Counted from the first letter of the stretch, positions 1 to 11,365 are shown. The stretch: DNA of 64,000 bases from Neelides folsomi (GCA_034687125.1 JAQGBZ010000070.1:163963-227962), one strand, 5' to 3'. The notes: generated from the letters alone by a model not told the origin. Numbers and translations: made by a program.

Positions 1-42
1 CTCCTGTGGCTCGGACGGGCCAAACTCCAACCAACCCATTTG
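1..42 (-). CDS. Candidate exon 2 of an unrecognised gene, cut by the window edge
   Basis: Read on the minus strand, 42 to 1 gives 14 open codons (QMGWLEFGPSEPQE). They follow a pyrimidine-rich acceptor ending in ctgtctag. The upstream candidate exon (94-177) ends in phase 0 and this one begins in phase 0, so the frame continues across a short 51-bp intron (43-93). Base composition is far richer in G and C than the spacer beside it. I do not recognise the protein, and the piece is too short to judge function. Confidence 0.3.
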
Positions 43-93
43 CTAGACAGCAGACATTCCAAGTATCAATGTAGTATGTTGCTTTAAAGATAC

Positions 94-177
94 CTGCCAC
101 GTGTCGATGGTGGTTGTAGTAGAGTGACGCAGGACACTCGGTCTCTTGGTCATGATGGGCCGTGTCAATGATGTCAT
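94..177 (-). CDS. Candidate first coding exon of an unrecognised gene running off the left edge
   Basis: An ATG at 177-175 (context aatATGa, with A at -3) opens 28 codons beginning MTSLTRPIMTKRP. They end at a strong donor, gtggcag|gtatct, at 93/92. An in-frame TAA lies just upstream of the ATG, so the start is well delimited. Another frame through the same stretch (DTAHHDQETECPAS) is also open but has an upstream stop and no ATG. The protein is Thr- and Arg-rich here and matches nothing I know. A noncoding origin remains possible. Confidence 0.33.
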
Positions 178-2942
178 ATTAATACTTTAAAGTAGAAGGA
201 CCTCGGAGGTTTCCTACTGCTATCATTGTGATTTTTAGATTTAGAATTTTTATTATTCAAAGTTCTTTCGACCAGTATAAAAACTACATCACATGCATAT
301 CATCACACGATACAAAGTTTGTTTACACACAACTATCAGAAATACTTCAAAACGGTGTAATTTTAAAAAAAACATAACAAATTGCTTTAAATATTCTCGT
401 ATATTTCCTTATCAGTATTTCTCAATTATTCTTACACTTATATCTTCTATCAGATATTTACATTTAAATCTGACTGCAATCGAAGTAATAATGTGTAGTA
501 AATGAAGGTGTAGACGGTGTTAATGCCATGAATGCTTTCAAGTCAGTTTAAGATAACTTGAAAAGAATTTATGTGTATTTTGCAAGGTAGTTAAAAATCA
601 AACAAGCAGTTTATAAATGTTATAATATGTGAGAGATGGACAAATTACTCAGATACAAAAAAATGATTAGCCTCAAGCAACGGTAAAACTATAATTTCTA
701 TATAAGTATTTTAATAGTAAGACGTCCTAATTAACATTTTTTATTATATGAATTTAAAGCCAGTTGGTTCATCTTGGGTAATTGATTTCTTTAAGCACTT
801 TGAGCATGAAAATGTAGTGTGTTACTATTTATTAAAAATATAACAAATATTACAAAAATTGCAAAAAATTATTAAAACATTAGATACCATTATTAATGAT
901 TATCCTAAATTAAGATAGTTGGCGAAATGGCCTATGAAATATACACATGTAATGTATAATCATATATGTAATGTCGAAATATTATTAAATAACAAATACT
1001 TATACAGCTAGCTGGAACTATCAAAATATTCAAGATCACGTCAAATGTGAAGGCGTACCATTATACATAGGAACACTTTACGATTTAAATATTTAAGGTA
1101 ATCGGAGTAATTACAATAACTGCATAGTGATTGATGTAAGTATTTTACGCTCATAAGTGGAAACAATTGATTTGGGGAGTGAATGAAATTCCGAATCATT
1201 GAACGAAGGACTGAAATACTTTAGAAACTTTTTACATTTTTTCTTATTGGAAATATTCAAAAATACTTAATCGTATCGTTTATCAGGTGGCTTTATGTAA
1301 TTTATAGAAGTTTGATGCATTTTTATTCGCACTCATGTTTTATCTCTTTATATGTCGAAATTATTAAAGACTTCTTAAACATAGAATTTGTGACAGTAAG
1401 CTTTTATTTTTATTTTACATTGTAACAGGTACTATACATTTTGACTTTACTTTTTAATAACTAACCTAAAACTGATTTTTTCCATTAGATATAATTTACC
1501 TTATTTCCGCATTTAATAGAGTTAATTTTGCGTATTAAATATGTAGGGTCAATGATTTGTCTTTGGCAAATGCATCAGTCTACGAGCTGCTAACAAAGCG
1601 TTTATCGATAAATGTACAGTAAAAACAAGTGTCTTCAGATTACTTAATGATTTTAACTCATATAACTAATTGTGTAATACTTCATAATAATATTATAAAT
1701 TATGATGTTGCCTTTCTTGATATAGGTACAGATATTTTTCTGTAGAAATTAATACTTTTTTACTTAAATGGTGTAAATTAATGCATCTCGCTAATTATGA
1801 TATTTTTTAAACGTCATTTTCATTCCAACCTAAACCCATTGTAAACTTTTAATAATATTATGTATTACTGTATATGCGTTTTCAGCTTTTTCGATCGCAA
1901 TATTATCATCATAAAGATAAAGCGATGTTTAAATGCAATGCGTCCCATTAACAAAATAATAATTTTTACTTTTTACATAAAAAATATATGTATCTTACTG
2001 TTAATAGAGTTTAAAATGTATTTATTTGTGATGTAATCACATGTTGATTATATATGAAATTGTTATCTTGAATTCGAATTTTATGAATCATGTCATTCAA
2101 TCCCAATTATATATTATATGGTCTTATGAAAGGAAAAAGTGAATTTCAAAAGTCAAGTTTATTGACAAAAACAATATCTGGATTGTAAAAGTGCAATTGG
2201 AGCAAAACGATGTACACAAGCAAATAATTTAATTAATGAATCAGGAACCATCAATCATACTATTAAAATAAAAGTGTTAAACAAATAATTGCAATATAAT
2301 TGTAAAATGATGACAAAACATCCTTAATATACCCCATGTATGTAGTAAATAAGAATTTCAAAAATAAATAAATATGAGATTAATCTGGGATTTTATTTTA
2401 AATTTCACTCATACACATCGTAAACATCTTTTTTGAATTAGAATATTAATTAGAATATTTAGACTTCTGAGATGATTAATTTTTCGAAATAATGAATGAG
2501 AGATGAATATTTACAAATTTTCTGATTAATTTCAATTTTATTATATATACGTAGCGTAGCGTGAAATTATTCAGACATTGTCAATAAATAATAATTATAT
2601 GTTAATAGTAATAAATAAACTTTTATGATCAAACACAGATAACATTCATAATATAGGTAATATTCAGATTTTAAAACACGTTATTACATTTATTAGATAT
2701 TCAAAATAATATTTCTTCTATATTTATAATAATAATACAAGACTTGTAATTTTTGGCAGATACTGAAAATGAGAAAAAAGCAAAAGCGTTATAAATGTAA
2801 TAAATATTTAATAATATTCATGATACATATAAAGCCAAATACTATTTGTTAAATATTTTCATGTGATGTAAAAATAATGAAACCTTGTTAATCCAAATAT
2901 CATTTGCATAACTTTTTAAATAAAACATCCAGTAAAAATCCC
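178..2942. other. Intergenic spacer, very AT-rich
   Basis: I see no convincing gene on either strand. The stretch is dominated by A/T runs and TAT/ATA-type words, and the longest open frame (293-505 plus) is low-complexity and Ile/Tyr/Lys-rich, as expected from random AT-rich DNA. It must hold the 3' UTR and poly(A) site of the DCAF5-like gene and the promoter of the left-edge gene. The first TTTATT (AATAAA on the minus strand) that I noticed below the stop is near 2537-2542, about 400 bp away, too weak to call. Confidence 0.6.
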
Positions 2943-4288
2943 TCAATACATTCTTCCACCCTTTCTTGGTTTTACTGGGGGATCCTCAACATTTTCATCA
3001 TTTTCTTCGCTCGCTGACGTGCCTGAAGAATCCGTGTCGAGGTCGATCGGATTATAACGTTTAAATTTCCTCCCATTATTCCCAGTTCTTTCGTCTAGGT
3101 TAATGGGAGATAGACTAGATTCCGTTTCTTCCTCCGAAGAATTCTTGAGTCTGAAGATAACGCTTGAACAAGGAAGAATCTTCCGTTTCTTGGACTTAGG
3201 GCCCGATGAGTCCGAATCCGAGGAAGAGGAGGAAGACGAACTTGTGGTTTCTGTCGAATTCCTTGAGTCCTCTGTGTCTTCCTCTTCCTTTCTTCCTTCT
3301 CTTTTTTCAACCTTCCTTCGTTTGGCCTGTAAGGACATTTTCTTTGACTCGGTTTTTGATTCTGGTTTAGTTGCTCTCGCGTCAGTTCTTAAGTTCCGAG
3401 TGGCTTCTTCACTTCTTCTCATGGCTGCTGCACTTGTCGATGGCTGAACATCATCATCATCGCTGAACGTACTCTGTGCTCTGAAGAATAATTTCCTCCA
3501 TCGTTCGTGAGCTTCAGCAGCGGTTGGTGGAGTTATTGATTGTTCAGGACTTACTCTGCTCTCATATTTCAAATGTCGGTTCTTTTTGTATCTTTTGTGA
3601 TGTGAAGAAGGAATGGTTTTCCTTCTGTAGGAATGCATTTCTTTCTTTGGACCAGCATCCACATCCCCAGAGCCCGAAGAGGAGGAAGGAGACTCATCAG
3701 CAGACTTTGGAGAATCAGATTCAAGTTCTTGACTCGGAGATCTCCCACCTCGTTTCCCTCCTTCCCTTTTCTTCTTTCTGGGTTTACTATTTGATTTTGT
3801 CGAATTGCTCGAGCAGAATGACCGAGAAGAGGAGGAATGAGGAGAAACGTCTTGAGGAGCAGAGAGCTTACATTTACCTCCTTTCATACGTCCTTCTTTG
3901 GCTTTGCTCGACTCAAGAAGAAATTTTGCAAACTTCTTTTTCTTGACTCGTTCAAATTTCTTTGAGATCAATTTGGTTATGATGTTCACAGACCTCTCAC
4001 TCACTTCTTCAGATGAGGAGTAACTTTGGATTTGTTGTATAACCTCGACTTCATTTTCTACGTTTTCACCCTCTTCTTCGTCAACCGATTCAGTAGGATT
4101 GTCTTCAAAGTCAACATGAAACCCTTCGACATCTTCTTCTAATGGGCTTGATGGGCTATCTGATTCATGTCGTAATCCCAAAGCTTGATTCCGAACAATC
4201 ATATTGGGTCGAGTTGACGTATTAGCAATGGTTGTTCGCTCAGCGGCTACTAAAGCTCGTAGACGAGATTGAAAATCGGAATTCCCAT
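2943..4288 (-). CDS. DCAF5: DCAF5-like exon 11 (long disordered C-terminus and stop)
   Basis: Residues 447-894 and the TGA at 2945-2943. The short start (FQSRLRALVAAERTTIA) resembles the RLSALRR segment of vertebrate DCAF5. The rest is low-complexity: acidic Glu/Asp runs, poly-Ser, and Lys/Arg clusters such as KSKKRK and KPRKKKREGGKR that could serve as nuclear localisation signals. It has no domain I recognise. The open frames on the opposite strand here are shadows of this skewed sequence. Confidence 0.88.
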
Positions 4289-6548
4289 CTAATCAATTCA
4301 ATATTTTATTCATCAATTTTTTGTTTGCTTATTCAAAATTCTTTTAAATAGATTACCATCAGATGAACTCGAGTTTTCATTCGAAGCAGACTGACTCTTT
4401 GGTGTTGCTCGATCATCATTTTCGGAGATGCCTTCAATATCACGTTGGATAAGTGCGTCAAAGAATGCCATCATTCTTGGATCTTCTTTTGTATTCTTTC
4501 GTGTAGTATCAAAAGTTAATGACATGAACTGCAAAAACAACGAAATGATTGAGAAAGAATAATATTTGAGTTGTACGAATCTACTACTAACTTTATACTG
4601 CGTTTTTTTGTAGTATGTATTAGGTACATATGAATTTTTGTACAAATTTTACCTGGCTTGATTGCATGACTAAATTAATGTAATCGTTTTGACTGAAAAT
4701 AGTTCTATCAGTTTCTCTTGAAAGATTTCCGACTGCTTTCCCCTTGTACACATGCGGAATTGGAAATGGACTCCAAATCTATAGTAAAAAATATTTTAGC
4801 TATTTATAACCAATATTTCTACACTTTCAATTGAAGCTAATTAATATGTATGAGTATGATTTGTCAAATTGCTCACCTTGATAAGTTTTTCAACACCTGA
4901 AGATGCAACAACGGAATATGCGCTATTGTATCTCACTTGATTAACAATTGATCGATGGCCTTGGAGAACATGATGCGCTTGGTCGATCCATTCTGCATAA
5001 ACATTCAAATATTTGAGAATAAATTACATAGTAAACGCTAATCGATTGAATTTAGATTATGTCATTTATTAAATGTTAAAACATACTGTGACTTCCGGGT
5101 TCCGGGATTTTCCACATGTATCTAAATGGGAATAATTGAAGAATTGGGTTTATGTATTTATAAATTACGAAATCCTAAAATAATTTGGCAATTAAAACAT
5201 AATATTATATTTGTACTTAGGTACTTACAAATCAAAGTTGTCGGAGCCTGAAAGAACATATTCATCATTTTCTCCACCAAATGAACAACTCTTCATTGTG
5301 CAGGAATTAAAGTAGCCATCGTGGTTAAATTGGAACAGATATTCTCCAGAATCAATTGAGTAAAGAACTGGCGGGAGTCGACGACGAAGAGCGAGAACAT
5401 TTTTCCCGTTTTGACTAAACCGAACACTCATGCAATATTGTTCTGATTTTGAAAATCCATATTTCACTAAAAACCTAATTTAAAAAGAATTACAATTAAA
5501 ATAAATTTTATTGTATGAAATGGAATAATATTAATAATATTATTTATCGTAATACTTTTTAGGAACTCTGATATCCCAAAGGGCAGCACCTTCACGCGAA
5601 TTCCCTGCAACTAAAAGTCGAGGTTCTGCAGGGTTGAACATCACCGAATGAAAAGCAGCTGAGTAGTTCATTAAACAAAACGGGTCTAAAATCAAATTGG
5701 AAATAATTGTTTGGTTTATTTACACATATTTACGTTATTTAATCTAGCCATTATTACCATAATTTGAAGATCGGATATCGTAGATTAGAAGTCTTCCATC
5801 ATCACATGCACTGGCAAAAACATTATCGTTCAATGGATCTATTGATATTCCGTAAACCTATCAATAATCAAAAGCAACAATTATAAATAAAGTTGAAAAC
5901 ATCATAAAATTTTCAATTTTTGTTGAGAATATTAATTTACAGGTTGTTCGTGAAGAAAAACGTCTATTGGTTTTTTCCTAAAACATGATATGGATATTTT
6001 AGAATGTATTTTATTGATCATTATTAAATAATATTTTAGCAATAATTGGTGATTACGTCGTGATGTCATGAATGACTACTTGATCATCATTCCCAGCAGA
6101 AAATATTCTTTTATTTTGACTATCAAAAGCTAGGGCAAAGACGTTGCTTGCATGTTGTGCCTTCATTATAATAGGTTCAGGTTTTCCATGAAGGGCCTTG
6201 TGCATTTCCCAGATTAAAACTCTTTTATCATCACCACCTTTAAAAGAGAGAAATGTCAATGAGGTTTATATAGGGCGGAGTGAATTGTAAATTATTAACA
6301 TGAAGAGATTATTTAATTAAATTGTGTAACAATTTTAATTATTAAGTCTTACCTGATGCTAACAATTTCCCATCTTTGGAAAATTCAATGGCATTGACAC
6401 AACCAAAATGGGCGAAAAGGTTCTTCCGGTAAAAGTTCTTTGTTCTTGTGAATCTGCCATCAAGAATCTTCTTCTTCAAGAAATGTTTGTCGTGAAGCTC
6501 TCTGTTAAGAATGAACCCAACATGATTGTCGTAACTTTGTGACATCAT
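2943..6548 (-). CDS. DCAF5: DCAF5-like WD40 protein, CUL4-DDB1 E3 ligase substrate receptor (whole gene, 11 exons)
   Basis: This gene encodes a DDB1- and CUL4-associated factor 5 homologue, a WD40 protein expected to dock on DDB1 and present substrates to the CUL4 ubiquitin ligase, probably in the nucleus. Exons, in transcription order, are 6548-6353, 6237-6057, 5977-5941, 5857-5758, 5685-5556, 5474-5229, 5121-5087, 4992-4877, 4778-4653, 4528-4357 and 4288-2943. All introns are GT..AG, and the joined frame encodes 894 residues; human DCAF5 is about 940. Family landmarks visible in order are HFGCVNAIEFS, the WD40 blades, two DxR boxes (YDIR 164-167, WDIR 208-211), RRRLPPVLY, GYFNSCTMKSC, SGSDNF.LYMW, GHRSIVNQVR, SSGVEKLIK.WSP and EDPRMMAFFD. 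The C-terminal half is Ser/Glu/Lys-rich and probably disordered. ATG 6548 is the first ATG in frame; ATG 6545 follows directly. Confidence 0.93.
4357..4528 (-). CDS. DCAF5: DCAF5-like exon 10 (EDPRMMAFFD motif)
   Basis: Residues 390-447. EDPRMMAFFDALIQRDIEG (from residue 404) nearly equals the vertebrate EDPRMMAFFDSLVRREIEG block that follows the propeller. The acceptor is tttttgcag|ttc and the donor is tctgatg|gtaatc. Confidence 0.94.
4653..4778 (-). CDS. DCAF5: DCAF5-like exon 9
   Basis: Residues 348-389, phase 0 on both sides. IWSPFPIP closes the propeller. The later part (SQNDYINLVMQSSQ) corresponds to the vertebrate HEEYISLVL region. Confidence 0.9.
4877..4992 (-). CDS. DCAF5: DCAF5-like exon 8 (last WD40 blade)
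   Basis: Residues 309-347. It reads WIDQAHHVLQGHRSIVNQVR and then SSGVEKLIK. GHRSIVNQVR with SSGVEK is diagnostic of the DCAF5 family. The donor is atcaag|gtgagc and the exon ends in phase 0. Confidence 0.93.
5087..5121 (-). CDS. DCAF5: DCAF5-like exon 7 (35-bp micro-exon)
   Basis: 35 bp. It completes SDNFDLYMWKIPEPGSH, matching the FNLYMWRIP strand of vertebrate DCAF5. Borders are catttag|ata and cacagt-type, with gtatgt as the donor hexamer. This protein lacks the longer spacer that vertebrates have before the next blade. Confidence 0.88.
5229..5474 (-). CDS. DCAF5: DCAF5-like exon 6 (WD40 blades 5-6)
   Basis: Residues 215-297. It carries MSVRFSQNGKNVLALRRRLP, then GYFNSCTMKSCSFGG (from residue 268) and YVLSGSDNFDL. 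These are the most conserved stretches of the family. The donor gattt|gtaagt splits a Leu codon. Confidence 0.94.
5556..5685 (-). CDS. DCAF5: DCAF5-like exon 5 (WD40 blade 4, WDIR box)
   Basis: Residues 172-215. PFCLMNYSAAFHSVMFNP and EPRLLVAGNSREGAALWDIR follow the family closely, with WDIR at 208-211 as a full DxR box. The donor is cctaaaaa|gtatta, splitting an AAG Lys codon. Confidence 0.92.
5758..5857 (-). CDS. DCAF5: DCAF5-like exon 4 (WD40 blade 3, first DxR box)
   Basis: Residues 139-172, beginning VYGISIDPLNDNVFASACDD and ending in YDIR (164-167). The DxR/WDxR box in DCAF proteins contributes to DDB1 binding; here Tyr replaces the usual Trp. The donor is aattatg|gtaata. Confidence 0.92.
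5941..5977 (-). CDS. DCAF5: DCAF5-like exon 3 (37-bp micro-exon)
   Basis: Only 37 bp, encoding the end of a split Thr codon and KKPIDVFLHEQP. It corresponds to the vertebrate segment that links blade 2 to VYG at blade 3. The borders are atgttttag|g and cct|gtaaat. Without this exon the frame is lost, and both flanking phases fit. Confidence 0.88.
6057..6237 (-). CDS. DCAF5: DCAF5-like exon 2 (WD40 blades 1-2)
   Basis: Residues 66-126. GGDDKRVLIWEMHKALHG completes blade 1, with IW in the WD position. NVFALAFDSQNKRIFSAGND then matches blade 2 of the family. The acceptor is ttttaaag|gtgg and the donor is acgac|gtaatc. Confidence 0.92.
6353..6548 (-). CDS. DCAF5: DCAF5-like exon 1 (start codon)
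   Basis: Encodes residues 1-65 plus one base. It starts MMSQSYDNHVGF and carries the family's N-terminal basic stretch, then NLFAHFGCVNAIEFS, the opening of the first WD40 blade. The frame stays open 20 codons further upstream but only to a TTG, so the ATG pair at 6548/6545 is the natural start. The donor is gcatcag|gtaaga. Confidence 0.9.
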
Positions 6549-9500
6549 TTTTGTTGATGATGGAAAAATACAGGAGAACGAAGAATAATTGCGAATTAAA
6601 TTTTGCAAACGGGTTTAAAACTTTCTCCAATTACAACACACACTTGTGAAAGTGTATAATCTCTCACCCTTTGTTCCTATCATTTTAAACCCTTCCATCT
6701 TCCTATCAACTTCAATTGTTTTACGAGTATGTTTGACTCGTATAATTAAGTAAACTTTAAAGTTAATCAACTATTTGTTCATTATGGGTTCAATTAAAAC
6801 TAAAAGTTTATTAGGGAAGATTTCCTTTCCACCGCTCATCCCTTTTACTTTTACTTCATGCGCGTACAGGTAAAGACTTAATAGGAAATTAACACATAGC
6901 GGGCTTCAGGCTTTAATATTATTTGGGGTAAAGTTTAACTTTGCTATATATGCGAACGTGTTCGTTTGTTGGGAAGATCAGGTCACTAATCTATCTATGG
7001 TATGTATGGTATTATGTATACGCCTTTTCAATTATTTATATGATGAGTTGAGTTATGCGGTCAATGGTCAATAATATAACGAATTAAATCAAATATTTTA
7101 TATAATCTTTATTCAGTATATAATAAGTATTCAGTTATGTACTATTATGTCTAATTAATGTTTAATTGCTAAATATTATAATTCTACTAATTGTAAGATT
7201 ATGTTTAACACTTCAAATACTTTAAACTTGATCGTTTTCATTTAAGTAATACCAATAATCAATGATTCATGAAATTCCATTTCATTATTCGTACATACTA
7301 GAATCGAACTTCAAAATGAATCAATAATTTATGAATGAATGATATGATTAGCATTCTTAGTTCTTGCTTTTACATTTCATCTAAAAAATAATACATAAGA
7401 AAATGTTTAATAAAATCACTACTAATATATAAGATATACATAATATTAGATATTATATGGTATATAAGGGAATTGGGATGTAGCTTGTAGACATTTCAAG
7501 ACATACACGAGGGTATAAATTAAAATTTTTATAATTGTAATTTCATATTTTTATGGAAAGTTTACGTCTCATTCTACGTTTGTACCCTTCAATATTTTCA
7601 TTAACATTTACTTCACATTAGTTCATAATATGTTAATATATAATAAGTATAATTGTAATATATTAACAAATTGTTTCATACAATATTATTTCATTTCACT
7701 GTTTTCCGTAGCTTTTTAAACGATATTGAATCATTCATTAAACTCATTTTTATATATTCATAGTAAGTAAACGATATAAGCTATTCTACTAATTCAAATA
7801 TAAGTTTTACATTATCTTATTATGTATGCCTAAGTAATTTATACTTATTCAAGGAGTCAATACATAAACGAGAACTCTCATCCATATCTTCACACAAGAA
7901 AAGAATAAAATAATAATTGAATTTAATAACATTATTTTGTAAAAAAAACACATTTTGTCACATTTTACAATCTCACAAGTTTATGTCGTTTTCTTTGGTC
8001 GCATATCCAAATTTTACACACACTGGGATTTCGGGTGATTCATTTCCAACATGTTTGCACAAAGAAGAACAAATGCAGTGTGGAAAGTCTCAACGACCTT
8101 TACACTATTTAATAACTAATAATTATGTTATCGATCGTTAATATATTCGTATTTTGTAATTCCTATTTAATATGTATCTACTTTAGAAATATATTGTGTA
8201 TATTGGGTAGTAATGCAATTTATAAAGGGCATATTAAGCTAGTATAAGTAGAATGTACACGGATTGAAAATCAACCTTATAATGAATTACTCGAGTGCAT
8301 TAATTAGAATTAAATCTTATGCATAAAAACTTAATAGCCAACTTATAAAGATCCAAAGGGGTGACTTAGACCTAACAACTAGACATAATGTAGATTTTCT
8401 CTGTGAATTTGTCAGTAATACTTATTTAGTGACATGGTGCAAACGTTCCAAATTCAAAAAAGGTTTTTTCGAGTTGTAAACTTGAAATAGCTTATAAATA
8501 TAACGAGATTTCTACAAAGTGTTTGCAAAAGTAAATAATGTAATATATACAAGTTGCAAACCTCTATTCGCTTTATATTTACTAACTTATCAAATTTTGT
8601 AAAAAGTGATTAAATCAAAACATCTTTAATACACTTTTTATCCAATGAAGAGTTTCATTGAAGTATTTAAGTATGAGAAAAAAGGGAATATTAAACTAAA
8701 CGTGTGTAAAATACTTAAAAACCCTGTTCGTACAAAACAATAGGCTGACAAATGGGGAGAGATTGTGTATTTTATAATTACTCATCTTCCCGGCCTTTTC
8801 TAATATAACAATGATTAGGGCAACTCATTAGAGGTTTTGCAAGTTCACCTCTTATCTAATCATAGGTATATTATATATAGCAGTAGTCTAAATAAACAAT
8901 AAAGAATAAATGTATGAAACAGAATGATGCTCAAATGCACGAGAAAGGGTTTAGGAAGATTGTCATACCTTTGGATGGAATGGTTTTAATTTTTAACGTT
9001 AAGATTGATACAAGCGAAAAAGAAATTCGGAGTTTCAACTTTGTCCATGATTTAAAATCACTACTTAACAATCGGTACATGAATAAAGGTACAGGAATTT
9101 GTTTAGATTTGGCATTCATTAATATTTAGGCTTGTAAATTTGTCATTTTTTTAACAATGGGAAAGAAACTTCAAGAAAACCAATTAAAGTCAAATAGCTC
9201 AAATAACCATTCATTCAAACTGGCCCTTGAGTAAAAAGGATACGGCACAATTATTTTTTATAAATTTACGAGTGTGAAAGGGTGAGGTGAGATGTTATGT
9301 ACTGTGAACTTATCTGAAGTAAATGTACTTAAGAGGTTTTTTTGCAATTTGGAAATAATCATACTCTAAAATAAGTGCGAAATTGCAATTTAGATACAAG
9401 TGTATGAAAAGCATTAAATCTGAATAATAATATTTTCAATCTATTAACACAATAAAATCAATATATGCTTTCACACTAATGTCTTAAGATCATATTGAAC

Positions 9501-10704
9501 AAAAAATTCATTTGATCTCTCATGTTTGGTATTGTTAGCTGACGGCTGAGTGATCAATTTTTAAATGATCGTCGCCTCTATCAGTAAATTATGAACATAA
9601 ATTCTACTTAATTTGGCCTTAATTAATTGATAATTACATAATAATTAAGTAATTTGCAATTAAGCATGAAATTGGTGAAGTGAGTATACTTCAGTATAAC
9701 CTCAAGTCGTCCCTCAAGTTAGACCGGATTCTGATTTACAAAAGATTTCTTATTGTTTGTCAAGAAAATAAATAGAGTTAAACTGGTCGGTTTGTCCCAC
9801 ACCAAGAAAACCATTTACTACCCCTTTAACTATCGTGCTTATTTGTATCACTAATTTTTAATATCTTAAAATTTTAACAATCATTCTTTAAGTTCAATTT
9901 AATTTAGTACCCATATTGTAAATCCCTCACCTCGCTTTCATTCGCATACTTCTTATTAATAAGGATTTGTAAGCCTACTTAACATTAGGAGATCCTCATG
10001 ACATTTATTTTGATTCGATGGAGATCAATTCGTGCCATTTTATACCCTCATTCAATTGTAGTTCAAATTATTGATCAAATTATGGGAACAACCGTATTGA
10101 CAAGAGCCAATTCAAAGTTACTAACTATATAATAAGTGTCAGATTGGAGCGAAAGGAACCTCGGTAAATTTTCGAAAAATACATCATAATGGGTCAATTC
10201 AAATGTCAATCATAATTTAATAGATTTCTTTAAAATTCGGACAAATAATTATAATTGCTCTCTGTGTTGAATGATTTAAATAAGATAGTCAATATTTCTA
10301 TATTGTGTGGTGCATTTATAAAAATAAACTTATAAAAAGAACTCTCTAACATAATGTGAACTCATAATGTAAAAATAAAAATCATTTATGCACAGAAAAG
10401 GTCACGCTTATGTGAGGGATCAACAGGAATAAAAAATTTATAATTCTATAATATTGTAATCATAAGTTATACAATATAACAATAATTTAAATACCTTACA
10501 AAATGAAATTAACTAAAAATGATACATCAAATTATTGTGATCTCGTCTGACCTTTAAATAAAAGAACGATGTAAATTGAAGTTAAATAGATTTTGTGCTC
10601 TTCATATATAGTAGAGTAGAGAAGACATGAGATGCCTTTGATTACATTATTTTAATATGTAGCCTTGTATAAATAAATAAAGTTATACTGTTGCTACCTT
10701 ATTA
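6549..10704. other. Intergenic spacer upstream of the DCAF5-like gene
   Basis: It should contain the promoter and 5' UTR of the DCAF5-like gene at its left end and the 3' flank of the pointed gene at its right end. No supportable gene is visible; open frames such as 8914-9129 on both strands are short and resemble nothing. A TATATA next to cgaac-gt-gttcg lies near 6943-6970, but its distance of about 400 bp from the ATG makes it a weak promoter candidate. Confidence 0.55.
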
Positions 10705-11241
10705 TTGGATTTACTTTGTTCGCAATCTGCCTTGAAAAGTTTAAGATTTTTTTCAAAATGGGTCAAATCGATGATGAGGGAGATGATAACCATTAACTAT
10801 CAACTTGTTCAATTTCTTTGGTGTTTTGCCACCTTTATGAAATTTAATAATGCATTGACGCACTCTGATTGCAGTGCAGTGGGAGATTCGTAGAATTGAA
10901 TCTTTGAAATTGAATCTGGAGGAGAACAATGAAAAAGAACCAGACGATCTCATGGGAAAGATCACACCCTACATCAATAAATCAGAGAAACGAACTACAA
11001 AGAATGGAAAATAAAGGGGAGACTGTCTACTCATACCTATATGACACATTTGATATCGAAAATCAGTTATCGGACTCCATGGTCCAGATACCTACTCAAT
11101 GTGTCACTAGAAGCTCTTGAGAGCAAACCTCGTCCTATTATTCTAAATGTTTCTTTACTCTTACATCAATGGTGTGGGAGAAGAATTGAGGCAGACTACA
11201 AACTAAGAGAATCCGAAGAGAGCTTCTTCAACAATAAGTAA
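10705..11241 (+). other. Coding-like patch of unknown nature between two minus-strand genes
   Basis: G+C is clearly higher than in the spacer to its left. Several plus-strand frames look coding but none is continuous. One reads RRIESLKLNLEENNEKEPDD and runs through GKITPYINKSEKRTTKNGK to a TAA near 11010. A second (11041-11241, ATG start) runs through LESKPRPIILNVSLLLHQWC and RESEESFFNNK. A third frame reads GETVYSYLYDTFDIENQL. Frame changes suggest a decayed gene or mobile-element remnant, or small exons. It also lies within the probable 3' UTR of pointed. I recognise no family. Confidence 0.22.
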
Positions 11242-11301
11242 CTTAAGAGATAGGTACGACTTTGACAATGGATCTGATGCATTGGCATGTGGTTTCCCAT
11301 T

Positions 11302-11365
11302 CTATTCGTCATCTTTCTTCTCGGGCTTCAAATCGACCATTGCATGCAGCTCTTCAGGGCTGTAC
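11302..11365 (-). CDS. pnt: pnt last exon (Pointed-type C-terminal tail, stop)
   Basis: Residues 617-637: the end of a split Gly, then [20 protein letters not shown] and TAG at 11304-11302. ETS1 has YTPEELHAMLDVKPDADE, and fly Pointed ends DLKIEKKDED, so the EKKD tail favours Pointed. The acceptor is tgttacag|gtac. Confidence 0.93.

Noticed and set aside
3103-3946. Plus-strand open frames of 114 and 140 codons
   Set aside because: They lie opposite exon 11 of the DCAF5-like gene and are open only because of its Ser/Glu/Lys-skewed codons.
6549-6608. Longer N-terminus for the DCAF5-like protein
   Set aside because: The frame extends 20 codons upstream but begins with a TTG; the family alignment starts near the ATG at 6548.
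6943-6970. TATATA next to a short palindrome as the DCAF5-like promoter
   Set aside because: It lies about 400 bp from the ATG with no other support, and TATATA is frequent in AT-rich DNA.
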